DNA of 64,000 nucleotides from Callorhinus ursinus (GCF_003265705.1 NW_020312785.1:127975150-128039149), one strand, 5' to 3'. Shown: positions 1-11,327, counted from the stretch's first letter. Program-made: numbers and translations. Notes: generated by a model not told the origin, from the sequence alone.

Positions 1-395
1 TAGATTTTTTTCAGAATAGTCAAGAGCTGGAAACAACCCAACTATTCAGAGGAGAAAGAAATGAACTACTAACATATGGTTGAATCTCAAAAACATTATA
101 TTAAGCAAAAGAAGCCAGACCCAAAAGACATACTATAGGATTCTCTTTGTAGGTTGTTCAAGAACAGACAAAATTAATCTGTAGTTATAAAAGTCAGAAT
201 AGTGATTATCTCTGAGCACAGTGGAGGACTGACTGCAAAGAGGCAGGAGGGATCTTTCCAGGGTACTGAAAATGTTCTCTATTTTGATCTGGGTAGTGGT
301 AACACAGGTACATTTATATGTAAATATTTACTAAGCTGTATACTTAAGATTTGTGCAATTTATTCTATGTAAATTATACTTCAATTTAAAAGATA
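1..395 (+). mobile_element. L1M 3' end (ORF2 tail and 3' UTR)
   Basis: The stretch reads like the 3' end of an old mammalian L1. It has the 'gaatctcaaaaacattat ... gaagccagac' block, then 'gaaaatgttctctattttgat', and ends with 'tatacttaagatttgtgcaatt' and 'gtaaattatacttcaattt'. It is cut by the window edge and has no usable reading frame. Subfamily (L1MA to L1MC range) was not determined. Confidence 0.8.
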
Positions 396-640
396 AATTT
401 TTGGTTCTCTCAATATGGTAAGAAAAGGCCAGATTTGTTTTCTCACGTGGACCCTACTCTGGACATACTGCTTTCCTTTTTGAAGCAATAATTCCAAGCA
501 AGTTGGACCCTATTAGTTCCACCTTACATAAAAGGACATCCACAATTCAGACTGACTGGAATTTAATGGAGAAGTCAAAAACAGCAGCATCTATGCAAAC
601 AGCTTCCATATATCAAAGGCTTTCTGTGTGCCATACACTG
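396..640. other. Unassigned stretch
   Basis: Ordinary AT-rich sequence between the L1 tail and a MIR. No coding frame, RNA gene or repeat was recognised. Confidence 0.4.
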
Positions 641-790
641 TGTATGCCATGATTTCATATTCCCAAACCATCCTGCAAGACAGAGACTACTAATTACATT
701 ATCCAGATGAAACAACTAATGCTCACAGCAGTTAAGTAACTTTCGCATTCTAACAAAACGACTGGTGGTAGACCTGGGACTCAAATGGAG
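640..790 (-). mobile_element. MIR SINE fragment
   Basis: The plus strand follows the MIR reverse complement: an 'atccagatgaaacaactaatgctcacagcagttaagtaac' region, then 'gacctgggactcaaa', which mirrors the tRNA-derived head. It is diverged, as expected for this ancient family. Confidence 0.65.
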
Positions 791-1954
791 TTTTGTTTGG
801 CTACAAATTCCTTATTTTTTAATGCATCCTGCCCCTTTAAATGGGTAAAGGGCTGGAGACCACATAAGGAGGGGGTGTGGGCTATACATATTCCCTCTTT
901 TGCTATTTTGAAGGTGGCTTCCCTGGCCTTAGATAAGGCCAGAGTGGGTCAGAGTGTAAGCACCTCAGGTGTGAGAAAAAGCTCCCTTGCATGAAGTGAA
1001 AAGAAATTAATGAATCACCCAGGCTCCCACTGGCAAAACATGTTCTTCACACCTGTTCAGGGGAAAAATGAGCAACAAAACGACCTCCCTCCCCACAACA
1101 CACACACACAAATAAAATAAAACTTAAAATTTTTATGAATATGCTTCTTAGTGATTTCATAATATATGCATTTTTTATTTTAAAAATATGATGATACCAT
1201 TTTTAACTATAACCCTCATTTTTCTCCACTCCAGGATGCCAAGCATTCAGGTCAAAGAACTTTCATATCTAAAATTGTTGCAAACGAAATAGTTCCTTGG
1301 GGATGGATAGCTGTGATTAAACCTGGCAACTGTTATGAGCCATATGAAAAGGACAATGAAATTAATTCTATTATGCTACAAATCTCTGCCATTCTATTCT
1401 TTGTGCCTTTGCAACAACTTTTTTTTTAAGTTATTAAAAATATATTGGAGCTTGGTGTAATTATAAACACAGAGAAAAATAATGAAAGCAAAACACACCA
1501 AGCACCTCCTGTCATTTGAATATACTGCTGCTACTTAAAAGTATGTGTGGGAAAATGCGTAATATAGGCTTGAATTTTAAAGTACGGTTTTTAATCTTTG
1601 GGTTATTATCCGATGCTTAGCAAAACCCAATGGTAATAAGGAGCCTAAATTGAGTGCTAACAACTTCTTGTGGCTTAAAAAAGTACAACAGCAATAACAA
1701 ATACACAAAAGAATATCAAAAGCCGTATGCAAAGAACTGAACAGTCATTATACTTAGGTCACCCCAATTCTTATGAATTAAGATTGTGAATATGTGACAA
1801 ACACTTCTAAAGGAAAATTAATACTCTCATCAGACAGACAAGTTCATGCAAATCAATAATATATAAATTCAAATCATTTCTTGGAAATACTGTGTAACTA
1901 AATTCTGTAGACTTATCTTTTAAAAAAATATATATGAGCTGCTCCAAAAAATAG
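791..1954. other. Unassigned AT-rich stretch
   Basis: About 1.2 kb with only short open frames (the longest is a 69-codon frame near the start). A short CA-rich run lies near 1094-1110. No known repeat or gene was recognised. Confidence 0.4.
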
Positions 1955-2085
1955 CTCAAGAGTTACTTCTGCCATTTACCCCAGCTTTGTGACTTTGGAC
2001 AAATCTCTCAGTTTATTTAAGACTCAGTTTTCTTACCTAGCAAAGGTGATTGTATGGATGAAAGAAAGTAAATACATGCCAAGAT
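1955..2085 (+). mobile_element. MIR SINE fragment
   Basis: Matches the MIR core in order: 'ttctgccatttacc', 'tgtgactttggacaaatctctcag', 'agactcagttttcttacct' and a degraded 'gattgtatggatgaaag'. The match is to recalled consensus. Confidence 0.7.
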
Positions 2086-3185
2086 GAATACAAAGGAATG
2101 CAACAGCTATGGGCTGCCAAGAATGCTTTGTTTCACCATGAGCTGAAGATGTCATTTGGAGCACAAAATACCGAAACCAGCTTCCTGCAGGGTGGGCTGG
2201 GGCACAGCGGCACCTGACATGGAGAACAGCAAAACAACATTTCTTTTTCTGACTATAATAGCCTTCACCTACCAGAGATACTCTATCTTTGAACTCCCAG
2301 ACACTGACCACTTTAGGAAAACGAGAAAAACAACTGACCACTTACCCTTAAAAACAAGCCAGGAGATCCAAATGAATCGTAAGTCTGTCTTCACACTGTA
2401 AACTTCCACTTGGGATTTTAATCACAGTTTCTCATACCACATCTTAAATGGACATTATTTATAGCTGACTAGAATCTTACCAGGCATACCTAAGGCTCCC
2501 AAAATCCAACCAAAGTCTCTTCTTTCACAAATTCTAGAGCAATCCAGCATGCCCAGTAGGCTTAGAAAAGATACAAGGTATACCCTAATTGGTAACATAC
2601 AGTATTTTACTATAATCTTGCCTTTTTCTTTCTCTTTGGGCAGTTACTGTTCAACATATATCCCATATGTGGGCCACTGTGGGGTTTTGTCCTCTTTTCA
2701 ACAATCTCTTTGGTCCCTGTTATGTGACCAACTTATTCGATTAAATGAGAACATCTGTATCTGAACACAAATATCCACAGATACAGGCGTACATACACAC
2801 AGAGAGACAAAAAGACATTAAAAAATAAGTCAGCTATATCAAGTTGGCCTGGCTCCTGCAACTTACAGGAACATAGTGTCTGCTAGCAAGAACACTGAAA
2901 ATTGCAGCCATTCATTCTCAGGCTATTTGGCACTTTTGATCACCTCACAGATCAACGGCTATACAAGGACAGACTGAAACTTGTCACTGACTGAGCTGGA
3001 ACCCAAACCTGCCACCACTCTCCCTTCCCCCTGAACAGATGCACGGGCTAGACTCACAAAGCCCAGGCTAGAGGAACTCAGGACTTTTCTGATTTTCTCC
3101 ATGAAAATTATCTCAACTATGATTGGAACTTCCATCATCTGTACTAAACTTTAAAGGCATTTTTGTCAAGGGTCATGAAAAAGAC
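2086..3185. other. Unassigned stretch
   Basis: The overlapping 102-codon minus (2033-2341) and 81-codon plus (2156-2401) frames resemble no family I know and lack a convincing gene context. No repeat was recognised. Confidence 0.4.
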
Positions 3186-3189
3186 ACTT

Positions 3190-3850
3190 AAAATTTAGAT
3201 TAATTTATAAATTCAGCTAGTAAATTTTGTGGATTATATGTAGATCTTTTTATCTATAAAAAATGATTGTATCTCCTCCTTTAAACATTTTTTTCTTATA
3301 TACACTGTAACTACCAAGACTGAAGAACAATTGAGGTGATACCAGTCATGCTTGTATTATTTCTGATTCTAATCGAATGCTTCTAAACTTAGACTACTAT
3401 GATGTTGATATATATATACCATGTACAAGATCAAGGAAACTGCCTTCTAATCCTAGTTTGGTAAGCAGTTTTAAACAAGTGTATTATTGGATTATACCAA
3501 ATGCTTTTTTACTTAAGTGATATTTATTTCCTTAATATATTAATAGATTACATTAATGTTTCATGTGGATCATCCTTGTAATTATGGGATCAACTCTACC
3601 TGATATTTATTTTATACAATGCTAGATTTTAATTATTATGTTTCATTTAAACAGTTGGCAGCTATATTCATAAGTGAGTTGTCTCAAATATTCCTTTCCT
3701 TTACAATCCTTATCAGAATTTGATATTAAGATAGTTTTACCAACATAAAAAAATAGAATACATTTTGCAAACACTCTGTTTATTCTTGGAAAATGAAACT
3801 GTGGAACTTACTGAACCTTGATGAATTTTCTTTTTATGTGGGAATGGGGT
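3190..3850 (-). mobile_element. Old L1 ORF2 fragment (reverse-transcriptase part)
   Basis: The plus strand is T-rich and follows the complement of the L1 ORF2 middle: 'aatagattacattaatgttt', then 'gtggatcatccttgtaattatgggat', 'catttaaacagttggcagctatattcat' and 'gaattttctttttatgtgggaa'. All frames are broken. It is probably the same element that resumes near 4440. Confidence 0.6.
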
Positions 3851-3897
3851 GGGGGGAAGAAAGGGAAAGAAGGGAGGAAGGGCAGGAAAAAGGACTG
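3845..3897 (+). repeat. Purine-rich tract
   Basis: A run of G and A with repeated ggaag/gggaa units (gggggaagaaagggaaag and following). Simple-sequence expansion inside or beside an old L1. Confidence 0.7.
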
Positions 3898-3904
3898 AAG
3901 TTTA

Positions 3905-4225
3905 AAATACATCACTAGTGCTCAAGCATTTTGATCTCATGACCTTTTTACGTGTTTATAAACTGTTGAGGACCTCCAAGAGTTTCTGTTTATGTCAATT
4001 ATAGCTATGAATATTTACTATATTAATGTCAGAGAATATAATCTACATAATACTGACTTTTTGAAATTTGTTGAGACTCATTTATGGCCTTATGATAAAT
4101 AAGTGTATATAGGTTTACTAAGTACTAGAAAAGAACGTATAATCCCTATTTGTTAGATGAAAGATTTTGTGCACATGTATTAAAGTTTATTAATCCTGTG
4201 TTTCCAATATTTCCAAATATTGTTG
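3905..4225 (+). mobile_element. Old interspersed repeat, family unresolved
   Basis: Contains the widespread mammalian motif 'tgaggacctccaagagtttctgtttatgtcaattatagctatgaatatttac' in pieces, followed by 'ttgttgagactcattta'. I recognise it as a common ancient repeat, probably a DNA transposon, but cannot name the family with confidence. Confidence 0.45.
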
Positions 4226-4236
4226 CCTGGTTTTGC

Positions 4237-4435
4237 CTTTTTTTAAAAGATTTTATTTTTTATTTATTTAACAGAGAGAGACACAGCAGAAGAGGGAACA
4301 CAAGCAGTGGGAGTGGGAGAGGGAGAAGCAGACTTCCCGCAGAGCAGGGAGCCCGATGGGGGGCTCAATCCCAGGACCCTGGGATCATGACCTGAGCCGA
4401 AGGCAGATGCTTAATGACCGAGCCACCCAGGTGTC
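4237..4435 (-). mobile_element. CanSINE, flanked by an 11-bp TSD
   Basis: Read on the minus strand it has the full tRNA-Lys-derived head, the CT-rich middle and an oligo(A) tail (T-run at 4238-4244). The target-site duplication is cctggttttgc at 4226-4236 and 4436-4446, exact. It is nested in the old repeat and L1 debris of this region. Confidence 0.95.
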
Positions 4436-4439
4436 CCTG

Positions 4440-5130
4440 GTTTTGCATTTTTTAACCTATACATTTCTCAAAAAGCTGGGCTGAATTTTCCCAAAGTATA
4501 ATTATTTTCATTTTATGCCTCATAAATCCTGCCTAGGTTGTTAAATACACAAAAGTCTTGGGAGTTATATATTCTAAGCAAACTATTTCTTTTAACATAA
4601 AGTGATATTCCTCTTCAACTCTTTTGCTTTTTTGGTTCTTATCTACTTTACATTTCAACCTTTTATTTTCAAAATTTTTATTTCAAAATTTCTCTAGTCT
4701 TAGATTTCAGGTACCAGTCTTAAGTTTATATGGCTGGCTATTTTTTTTAAGATTTTATTTATTTATTCATGAGAGACAGAGGAAGAGAGAGAGAGAGAGA
4801 GAGAGAGACAGAGGGAGAAGCAGGCTCCCAAGGAGCAGGGAGCCTGATGTGGGACTCAATCCCAGGACCCCAGGATTAGGAATTGAGCCAAAGGCAGACA
4901 CTTAACCATCTGAGCCACCTGGGCATGACTGGTTATTTTTAATCTATCTAAAACTTGTTTTAATAGGTGAATTTAATCATTTCACATTTATTGTGCTACT
5001 GATATACCTGGCCTTGATAATATTTCCAGGAAGGCATTGTGGCCTTGCTTCTGCAGTATATACAGATATACCAATCTGGGCTAGTATTTTCTTTTTGTTA
5101 TATTTTTTATCGTTTAATATCCAAAATTCT
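4440..5130 (-). mobile_element. Old L1 ORF2 fragment (endonuclease part), split by a CanSINE
   Basis: The T-rich plus strand resembles the complement of the 5' part of L1 ORF2, for example 'ttttaataggtgaatttaatcatttcacatttattgtg'. The order after 3190-3850 fits one element read from 3' to 5'. A CanSINE interrupts it at 4745-4928. Divergence is high, so the boundaries are approximate. Confidence 0.45.
4745..4928 (-). mobile_element. CanSINE with internal (GA)n
   Basis: Minus-strand copy with tail 'ttttttttaagattttatttattta', a GA microsatellite at about 4785-4808, and the head at the right end (gagccacctgggca). Imperfect TSD: ctggctattttt on the left, ctggttattttt on the right. Confidence 0.92.
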
Positions 5131-5855
5131 TTACCATAAATACCACTCAATACAGTGGTTATGTGTGAGGTTTATATAAAGTTTTGCGTCCACGAAACTT
5201 AATACATTTTTTCTAACAAAATTTTATGTGGGACAAATCTTAAGCTATGCTTTAAATGCATTATTGCAAGAATGACCTAATCACTCTATGAGAACCCATG
5301 TGGAGCACACATCAAGATTGCCCCATTGCAAGATGGGGAGGCTGTACAATTTAGGAGCAGACTTCCATGCACAATATTTGAGGGGTCCCCCAAGGGTATT
5401 AACTACCCACAACCTCTCTCCTGGACAAGATTTCATGGTGCAAGAGAAACTGTCAGCATGTTGAGGCACTGTCTTCTCCAAATGGCAGTTAATTCAGATA
5501 CAATGCCCACCATCAGGGATGTCTATCACAGCCTGCATACTGATTACCTAGCTATGTTAATCGCTATGAAAATTCACTGCCTGTCCACTAACATATGTAT
5601 GCTACACTTTAATTAAAAAGTTTAAATATTGTTTATAAGAAATATATGAGCTATGAAGAGAGTGTCTTCTCAGAAAAAAAAAATTGAGATGCCTTTCACA
5701 ACGTCAAAACGATCTCCCCAACTATTCTGGCTCAAGCTTCAAGGTAACTCAATTTGCTACTGCTTATTTCACCAACAATAGTGTCTAAGTTCCTGACATG
5801 ACATCAAAATTTTGCCAATATGGAGAATGCTGTTGGCAAGGCAGCTCAACTCATG
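5131..5855. other. Unassigned stretch with two short overlapping frames
   Basis: A 96-codon plus frame (5326-5616) and a 66-codon minus frame (5281-5481) overlap. Neither shows a recognisable domain. The composition is slightly GC-richer than the flanks, which could mark an unrecognised old LTR or retroposed sequence. Confidence 0.35.
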
Positions 5856-5857
5856 CT

Positions 5858-5990
5858 CACAAATATAATTATTCATTTGATCACTCACTCACTTGTTCAC
5901 CAAGTATTGGCTGAGAACTTAGTACTGTGTGTAGTGCTGGTGATAAAATGACAATTTTTCCTCCACCTTCAAGGAGCTCAAAGACAAGTG
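5858..5990 (-). mobile_element. L2 3' end
   Basis: The plus strand shows the L2 reverse complement: 'ttcaccaagtattggctgagaacttagtactgtgtgtagtgctggtgataaaatgac' followed by 'ccaccttcaaggagctcaaag'. Confidence 0.7.
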
Positions 5991-5994
5991 TCAA

Positions 5995-6465
5995 AAAGAA
6001 AACCACAGGCCCCAAATGGAGTCACTTATTCTAGGCCACATCCCCAAATCAGGCTTTAATATTTAAGCTAGTTATACTTTCAACCACCCCCAGAAAGGAT
6101 CAGGCAGGAAATTCCTATTCCATATCAGTCACATGGACCCTTCTCCATTCCCTAAAGGAAGATGAGGTAATCCAAATAACAAGACCACTTACTTATGGGC
6201 CTAAGGAAAAGTGAACTTCCCTGAAACAATCTTTTTTTTTTCCTTTGCTAGTTACTTCTTTGTGCCACCCTCCTTCCTATAAAAAAAAAAAAAAAATTTG
6301 TACAACTCTTCAGAGCTCCCCTCTCTACTTGCTAGATGTGATGCTGCCCAATTCATGAACTGCTTAATAAAACCAATTACATCTTCAAATTCACTTAGCT
6401 TTGAATTTTGTTTTCTAATACCAGTAACAAGAGTTAAGGGGCCAATTAAGCATGACAGCAGAATT
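5995..6465 (+). mobile_element. Solitary ERV-type LTR
   Basis: Reads like an ERVL-class LTR: a 'ggagtcacttattctaggccacat' start, 'gaaattcctattccat', 'gaggtaatcc', a TATA-like stretch at 6279-6296 (now a 16-A run), then 'gatgctgcccaattcatgaactgcttaataaaaccaattac' with an AATAAA polyadenylation signal at about 6365. No viral gene lies beside it. The exact family name is uncertain. Confidence 0.6.
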
Positions 6466-6986
6466 AAGAAAACAGCAGCATAAGCAAAGTTTCATGAGCA
6501 CCAACTTGGACCAAAAAGTTTAGGAATGGCACTCAAGAAACCCTGGAAGTGGGAGTAGGGTTCCAATGAAATGAGCAAGCAGGGGAAGGAGATTTATGTC
6601 AGCGAACAAGGCATGGTGAGATCAGTAAAAGAGGAGGCAGTCAAGGACAGTCTAACTCTAGGTGGTGCGGTGGGTGGCAAGGATAAATTACTAATTATCA
6701 ATAATGTGGTAGGTAGTGTCAGATGGTAAGGGACCTCAAATTGTACGTTATTATAACTAGAATTTATTCTGTAGATAAAAACTTTTTCTGGATCATGCTT
6801 TAAGCGAGCAAATTTTTTTTTGCTCAACAAATCAGTGTTTTAGGCAGTTGGGACATCACTGAAGGATAAACTGGAGAAGAAACTGTAGACAATGAAGTCA
6901 ACAGAGAAGCTACTGAAACCATTCAAACTATTGAAATTCTTGCAGGAAGGACAGTAAGGCATGTGTTTAGAAGTAACATATCTATA
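6466..6986. other. Unassigned stretch
   Basis: No recognised repeat. The 78-codon minus-strand frame (6594-6830) resembles no family I know. Confidence 0.4.
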
Positions 6987-7172
6987 GGGGCACCTGGGTG
7001 GCTCAGTTGTTAAGTGTCTGCCTTCGGCTCAGGTCATGGTCCCAGGGTCCTGGGTTCAAGCCCCACATCGGGCTCCCCACTCGGCGGGAAGCCTGCTTCT
7101 CCCTCTCCCACTCCCCCTGCTTGTGTTCCCTCTCTCGCTGTGTCTCTGTCAAATAAAATCTTAAAAAAAAAA
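6987..7172 (+). mobile_element. CanSINE with a perfect 16-bp TSD
   Basis: Full-length copy: gggg, the head box, 'tctgccttcggctcaggtc', the CT-rich body, 'ctctgtcaaataaaatctt' and A12. The target-site duplication aagtaacatatctata is exact (6971-6986 and 7173-7188). Intact TSD and low divergence suggest a comparatively recent insertion. Confidence 0.97.
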
Positions 7173-7188
7173 AAGTAACATATCTATA

Positions 7189-7675
7189 AATGTTTAAGTT
7201 TCACCGTTAGATGTGTAGTCACAGCCCCAGGCAAGGTAACAACATGCTGTTGGAGCAGTAAGCATCTTTGTTAGTCATGTAAAGGAAGAAATAGCCCTCT
7301 CTAGAAATCTAAAATACACCTTGAGGGGTGAGACAAGGTGAAGATGCACAATTTAAACACCCTGATACAAAATCAAGTAAAACAATAAAAGAGAAAATGA
7401 GCAAATAAGATAGAGGTGAATGTGTAAGGACTGATAAGGATGTTTTTAGCAGCTAAGGTATTAACCAGGAAAAAAAAAAAAAGAAAATTGAGGTTTTGTA
7501 AGGGAAAAATCACTTGGTGCACAGTTTTGTTTTACAAAAAAAGAAAGGTATAAAATATAATTTATAGCAGATTGAAGAATACAAAATGCATAGTTCTTAC
7601 ATGAAATTTCAGGGATGTCCCATTTGTAGGTATAAAATGTGCAGATAAACGAATTATCAATTTTCTTGTGAAGAC
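7189..7675. other. Unassigned A-rich stretch
   Basis: Between two oppositely oriented CanSINEs. It contains a short A-run at about 7470-7482 and no recognised element or coding frame. Confidence 0.4.
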
Positions 7676-7689
7676 AAAGTTAATCTTTT

Positions 7690-7891
7690 ATTTTTTTAAA
7701 GATTTTTTATTTGTTTGTTTGACAGAGACATAGAGAGAGAGCACAGATAGACAGAGTAGCAGGCAGAAGGAGAGGGAGAAGCAGGCTCTCTGCGGAGCAG
7801 GGAGCCTGACACGGGGCTTGATCCCAGGACCCTAGGATCATGACCTGAGCTGAAGGCAGCCACTTAACTGACTGCGCCACCCTGGCACCCC
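7690..7891 (-). mobile_element. CanSINE
   Basis: Minus-strand copy: T-rich left end (tttttttaaagattttttattt), the diagnostic 'atcatgacctgagctgaaggcag', and head complement at the right end. Flanks aaagttaatctttta and aaagttaaacttcta form an imperfect TSD (from about 7676 and 7892). Confidence 0.95.
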
Positions 7892-8019
7892 AAAGTTAAA
7901 CTTCTAATAAAGCTATTTTTTGAGAGAAAATTAATATGTAGATGGAGGAACTCTAGGGCAAAAATAATTAACAGTCATAGGAATGCATGCACACACATAC
8001 TATATCTGTATTTTCAACA

Positions 8020-8125
8020 TATTTATAGAGCACCTATTATATTCTAGGTACCATTCTGGGGTAGGGATGTAGTGGTGAATAAAACTGATACAAATCTCTG
8101 CCTTCATGGAACACTTCATTCTCAT
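8020..8125 (-). mobile_element. L2 3' end
   Basis: 'atagagcacctattatattctaggtaccattctggggtagggatgtagtggtgaataaaac' matches the L2 reverse complement, followed by 'tgccttcatggaacacttcattct'. Confidence 0.75.
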
Positions 8126-8169
8126 CCCTTTTATAATCAATCCAGGCCCCCCAAAAATAATAATCTATT

Positions 8170-8656
8170 CCTTACAGTTCCAACACACAAATCCAATCTC
8201 ACTCCCCCTACTTAACCTCCCTGCCCAGTGGTATCCCAACACAAATCCCCTACAACACTCTCCATAGCCCAACCCACCCAGCCCTCTCCAACCTCATTTT
8301 ATTCCACCCACTTCCTTGCTTCCAATAGTTCCACTGCTCTGGCTGCCATTACTTTTCTCAAACACTTCAAGCTTATTCCTATTTTAGAGCTTTTTCCCTT
8401 GTTCTTTCATCTGCCTGGAGAGAATTTCCCCAGATTTCAACATTATGGCTGCCTAGGACCTGCAAACTCAGGTCAAATGCCTTCTCCTTGGTGACGTTTT
8501 CTGGACTACGTGAATTCAGAGTTCTTAATACTTAAAATTATTTTATTAGCTTATATCCTCTGAGGTCCAGGAGAGCTGGGACCATAATTATCACAATCAA
8601 CAGTGTATATGCCCAATGCCTGTAAGTAGGTGTTCAAAAGCACTGCTTGTTAGATG

Positions 8657-8658
<2 letters not shown>
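8170..8658 (+). mobile_element. L2 3' region, about 490 bp
   Basis: Long collinear match to the 3' part of L2: a 'ctctccaacctcattttattccaccc' block, 'ctgctctggctgccatta', 'aaacacttcaagcttattcc', 'catctgcctggagagaatttccccag', 'ctcaggtcaaatgccttctcc', 'gaggtccaggagagctgggacc' and a '...gtgttcaaaag' end. The 88-codon frame here (8228-8494) is a by-product. The opposite-strand L2 at 8020-8125 is a separate copy. Confidence 0.8.

Positions 8659-8695
<37 letters not shown>
8659..8695 (+). repeat. (TG)n microsatellite
   Basis: About 18 uninterrupted TG units directly follow the L2 3' end, a common place for such expansions. Likely length-polymorphic. Confidence 0.97.
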
Positions 8696-8698
<3 letters not shown>

Positions 8699-8699
8699 G

Positions 8700-9035
8700 T
8701 TTTGCGGGAACAGGTCACTGGACTATTGCAATTTTGCTAATTGCACACTGATTTGTTGGCAGGGTGTCAGTGGTGATCTTGGTGGTGCTGGTGGTGGTGG
8801 TGGTGACTAAATGAGCTTTACTGCACCATAGCCTAAGGAAACAAGTCTGTGCCCAAGCCAACAATCTCAACCAAACAACCTCCAACTAAAAGGTCAGAAA
8901 AGGTGAGAAAATAAGTTACATCCCCCCCGGATTTCAGTTGTGACTTACAAGATACCTGTGTTTCACCTTCTATCTTCTCAAAGTACAGTTTTGCTCAGTC
9001 ATTTTGCTACAGTGAAACGTGTAGGGCTATACATA
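8700..9035. other. Unassigned stretch
   Basis: Contains a short (GGT)n-like run around 8772-8802. No gene or transposon was recognised. Confidence 0.4.
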
Positions 9036-9039
9036 CACC

Positions 9040-9640
9040 TACACATATGTGCATTCTTTGATTCATGAAGATTTTCAATGAGACTTCACGTTTTATTGAC
9101 ACTCATAAACCTTCTACAAATCTTCCAAGCCACAAAAATGTCAAGGGTGACTCTAAAACCCTTAGACATGCTGTTTTGCCTCCAATTCAGCAGCAATCAG
9201 GGTTCAGGTAATGTTTATGTGGCCTTTTAGGCCCAACAATATTTAAAGTACAAATGCTGAGAACATGCATCCAGGCGCAATGCAGTGCAATCTGAACCTG
9301 GGAAAAACACTTCAGCACCTTTGATTGCCCTGTTGATTGCAGAGTGGTGAACTCATGTGCATTGACTTTTCAATCAACCATTTTTTTGGTCTCAGTCAGC
9401 TCAGAAAGACAACCTCAGCTAAATAAACGTTACTGACAAGTAACCTGGAGTGCGATGAGTTGCTCATAAAAGAACAATAAGGAGAAAAAACAGATTTAAG
9501 CTGCCTCTCAGCCTTTATGTTTGTGATAGAAAGGAGAGCTTCAGATGCTTTGGAAATGGTTATAACTTGCATATACTAATGGGAGAATATAAAACCAAAA
9601 TACACAAGAGTTCCAAGGATCATTCATTTTATGTTAAAAT
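9040..9640. promoter_or_regulatory. Repeat-free block, candidate conserved non-coding element
   Basis: About 600 bp with no transposon similarity I can find and no long open frame. The heptamer TTGATTG occurs at 9321-9327 and 9333-9339 and, inverted, at 9371-9377; a CTTTGAT (TCF/LEF-like) box overlaps the first. Such homeobox/TCF-type site clusters occur in developmental enhancers, but conservation cannot be judged from one sequence, so this is a weak inference. Confidence 0.25.
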
Positions 9641-9844
9641 AAAGGACATCAGGCACAAATGGAAATAGCTTGCTTCTATAGAGACAGTGAGAAGACAATA
9701 GTCATGTCACAGATACTGCCATCTCCCCCTCTACCTTCCCCCATAAAGGGTTGAAACATGGAAGAGTGGGGCCCTTTCTGCCCAGACTGAACTTTCTCCT
9801 ACAGCTGGAAAATGAGCCCACAGTCCCTAAGGGTAGGCAGTGGA

Positions 9845-9985
9845 AGAACTCCAGGTTAGAAGTCAAGTTGGCTGTGTGTGACCGTGGGTAAGTCACTTTA
9901 TGGTTGAGCCTCTAAGTTCCCATCTATGACATGAAAAAATTGGACATGAGCTCTATGGTTTCTATCAATTCTAATATTCTAATAA
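9845..9985 (+). mobile_element. MIR3-like SINE
   Basis: 'ctccaggttagaagtcaagttggctgtgtgtgaccgtgggtaagtcacttta', then 'gagcctctaagttcccatctatgac' and 'atggtttctatcaattctaatattctaat', which parallels the MIR3 end (ccagctctaacattctatgatt). Confidence 0.7.
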
Positions 9986-9989
9986 TTTA

Positions 9990-10260
9990 GTTTTTTAATT
10001 TAGCTTAGTTTTACAAGACTTGATACTTTTATTTTCTCCTTTTAATGGGAGTTAAGACATGAATTATTTACATTAAAATTGAAAAAGACCAAATAGAACT
10101 CTGACCTTCTCCCTGTTCCTAGTTTTCCTAGTAATATGTTTTCAATCTACTTCCATATAATTCAGGGTATTTCATCCTAATTATGCATCCTCCGTACTTG
10201 CTACTATACTGCATTTACTTTTTAATGAGTGTGTATTTTCTTTAAGGCGGCATGTTGTAG
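9990..10260 (-). mobile_element. Possible L1 ORF2 remnant
   Basis: 'ttttctccttttaatgggag ... gaattatttacattaaaattgaaaaaga' resembles the complement of the L1 endonuclease region. The match is short and weak. Confidence 0.3.
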
Positions 10261-11327
10261 GGGGAATGGAGGGCATAGAACCAAGAAACACCACTCTTTC
10301 TCTTAGGAATCTGAGATTACAGTTTGTTATACGTGAAGATTTATTTTTTTTTTTAAAGCCAAGGACCTACGTTAAGACAGCTTGACTTCTGACGATTATA
10401 ATTTTTTTAACTTAAAATTTCAGTTACTAACCATATCTCGCATTTACCATTGCTGAAAGATTGCCACTTAAGTACGTATTCCATACTGGGACATAAAAAG
10501 CTCATCTACAGCCATGTATATACAGTGGAGACACATTTCATAATTTACTTTTTTTTTGTGGATTTTCTTCAATTTTTGAATTTCTTTTGTACTTAACTAT
10601 ACTTACAATGACTAACAAAATGCATAACGCTTAAAATTAAAAATTTAAAACAAGTCAGTGAAGTATTTTATCTGTAAAATTAATGTCTGGTGATTTGAGT
10701 CAATATGAATCAAGGGTGAAAAAGAAACCCATTCCCAGTAAGATTAAACTGTCCCATTCCACAGTGAGCACCTCCTCCAAGGAAAAAAACTTGAAGCCAG
10801 TGAAGCGTGGCAGGCCAAGACAATCACTAATAAGAAAGCTGCTGTGCTGATTCATAGAATGAGAAAACTTTGTATTTCTAGAATCCAATGATGTAAATTA
10901 ACATACCTCTAAACAAGACAATTCAAACAGCGTTGGTGATCCAGACATCACCAAGTTTTCAGGTGCCTCCTGAATAGGGGAATTGGTGGGCCTAGCTTCA
11001 CAGCTCAGTTTTATCATAAAGGAATTTGGAAGAAACTCTGCCCTAACTGGGTCAGGATTTTAAAGAATTTGCATTTCATATTAGCAAGTATCAGTGCCAT
11101 TGTGACAAACGTCCCATGTTTCCTGGAATTAGTTTCTTTTTCAAAGTTTGAATCATTGGATTCAAAAAGCTTAGCATTGAAATTGTTATTGAAATGGAAA
11201 TCATGGAATAGTTATAGATATAAAAGAATTAACTAGGTTTGAAAATTATAGCTAAGGTAAAACATTCTACTGTTTTCCAGTTATAAATGCATATAAAATA
11301 AACAATGCCAATGTTCCAAAGCATAGC
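10261..11327. other. Unassigned stretch
   Basis: About 1.1 kb with T-runs near 10346 and 10548 and no recognised repeat, RNA gene or credible frame. Confidence 0.4.

Noticed and set aside
8659..8695. (TG)n as part of a regulatory or CRISPR-like repeat
   Set aside because: It is a simple dinucleotide microsatellite; no spacer-repeat structure exists anywhere in the window.
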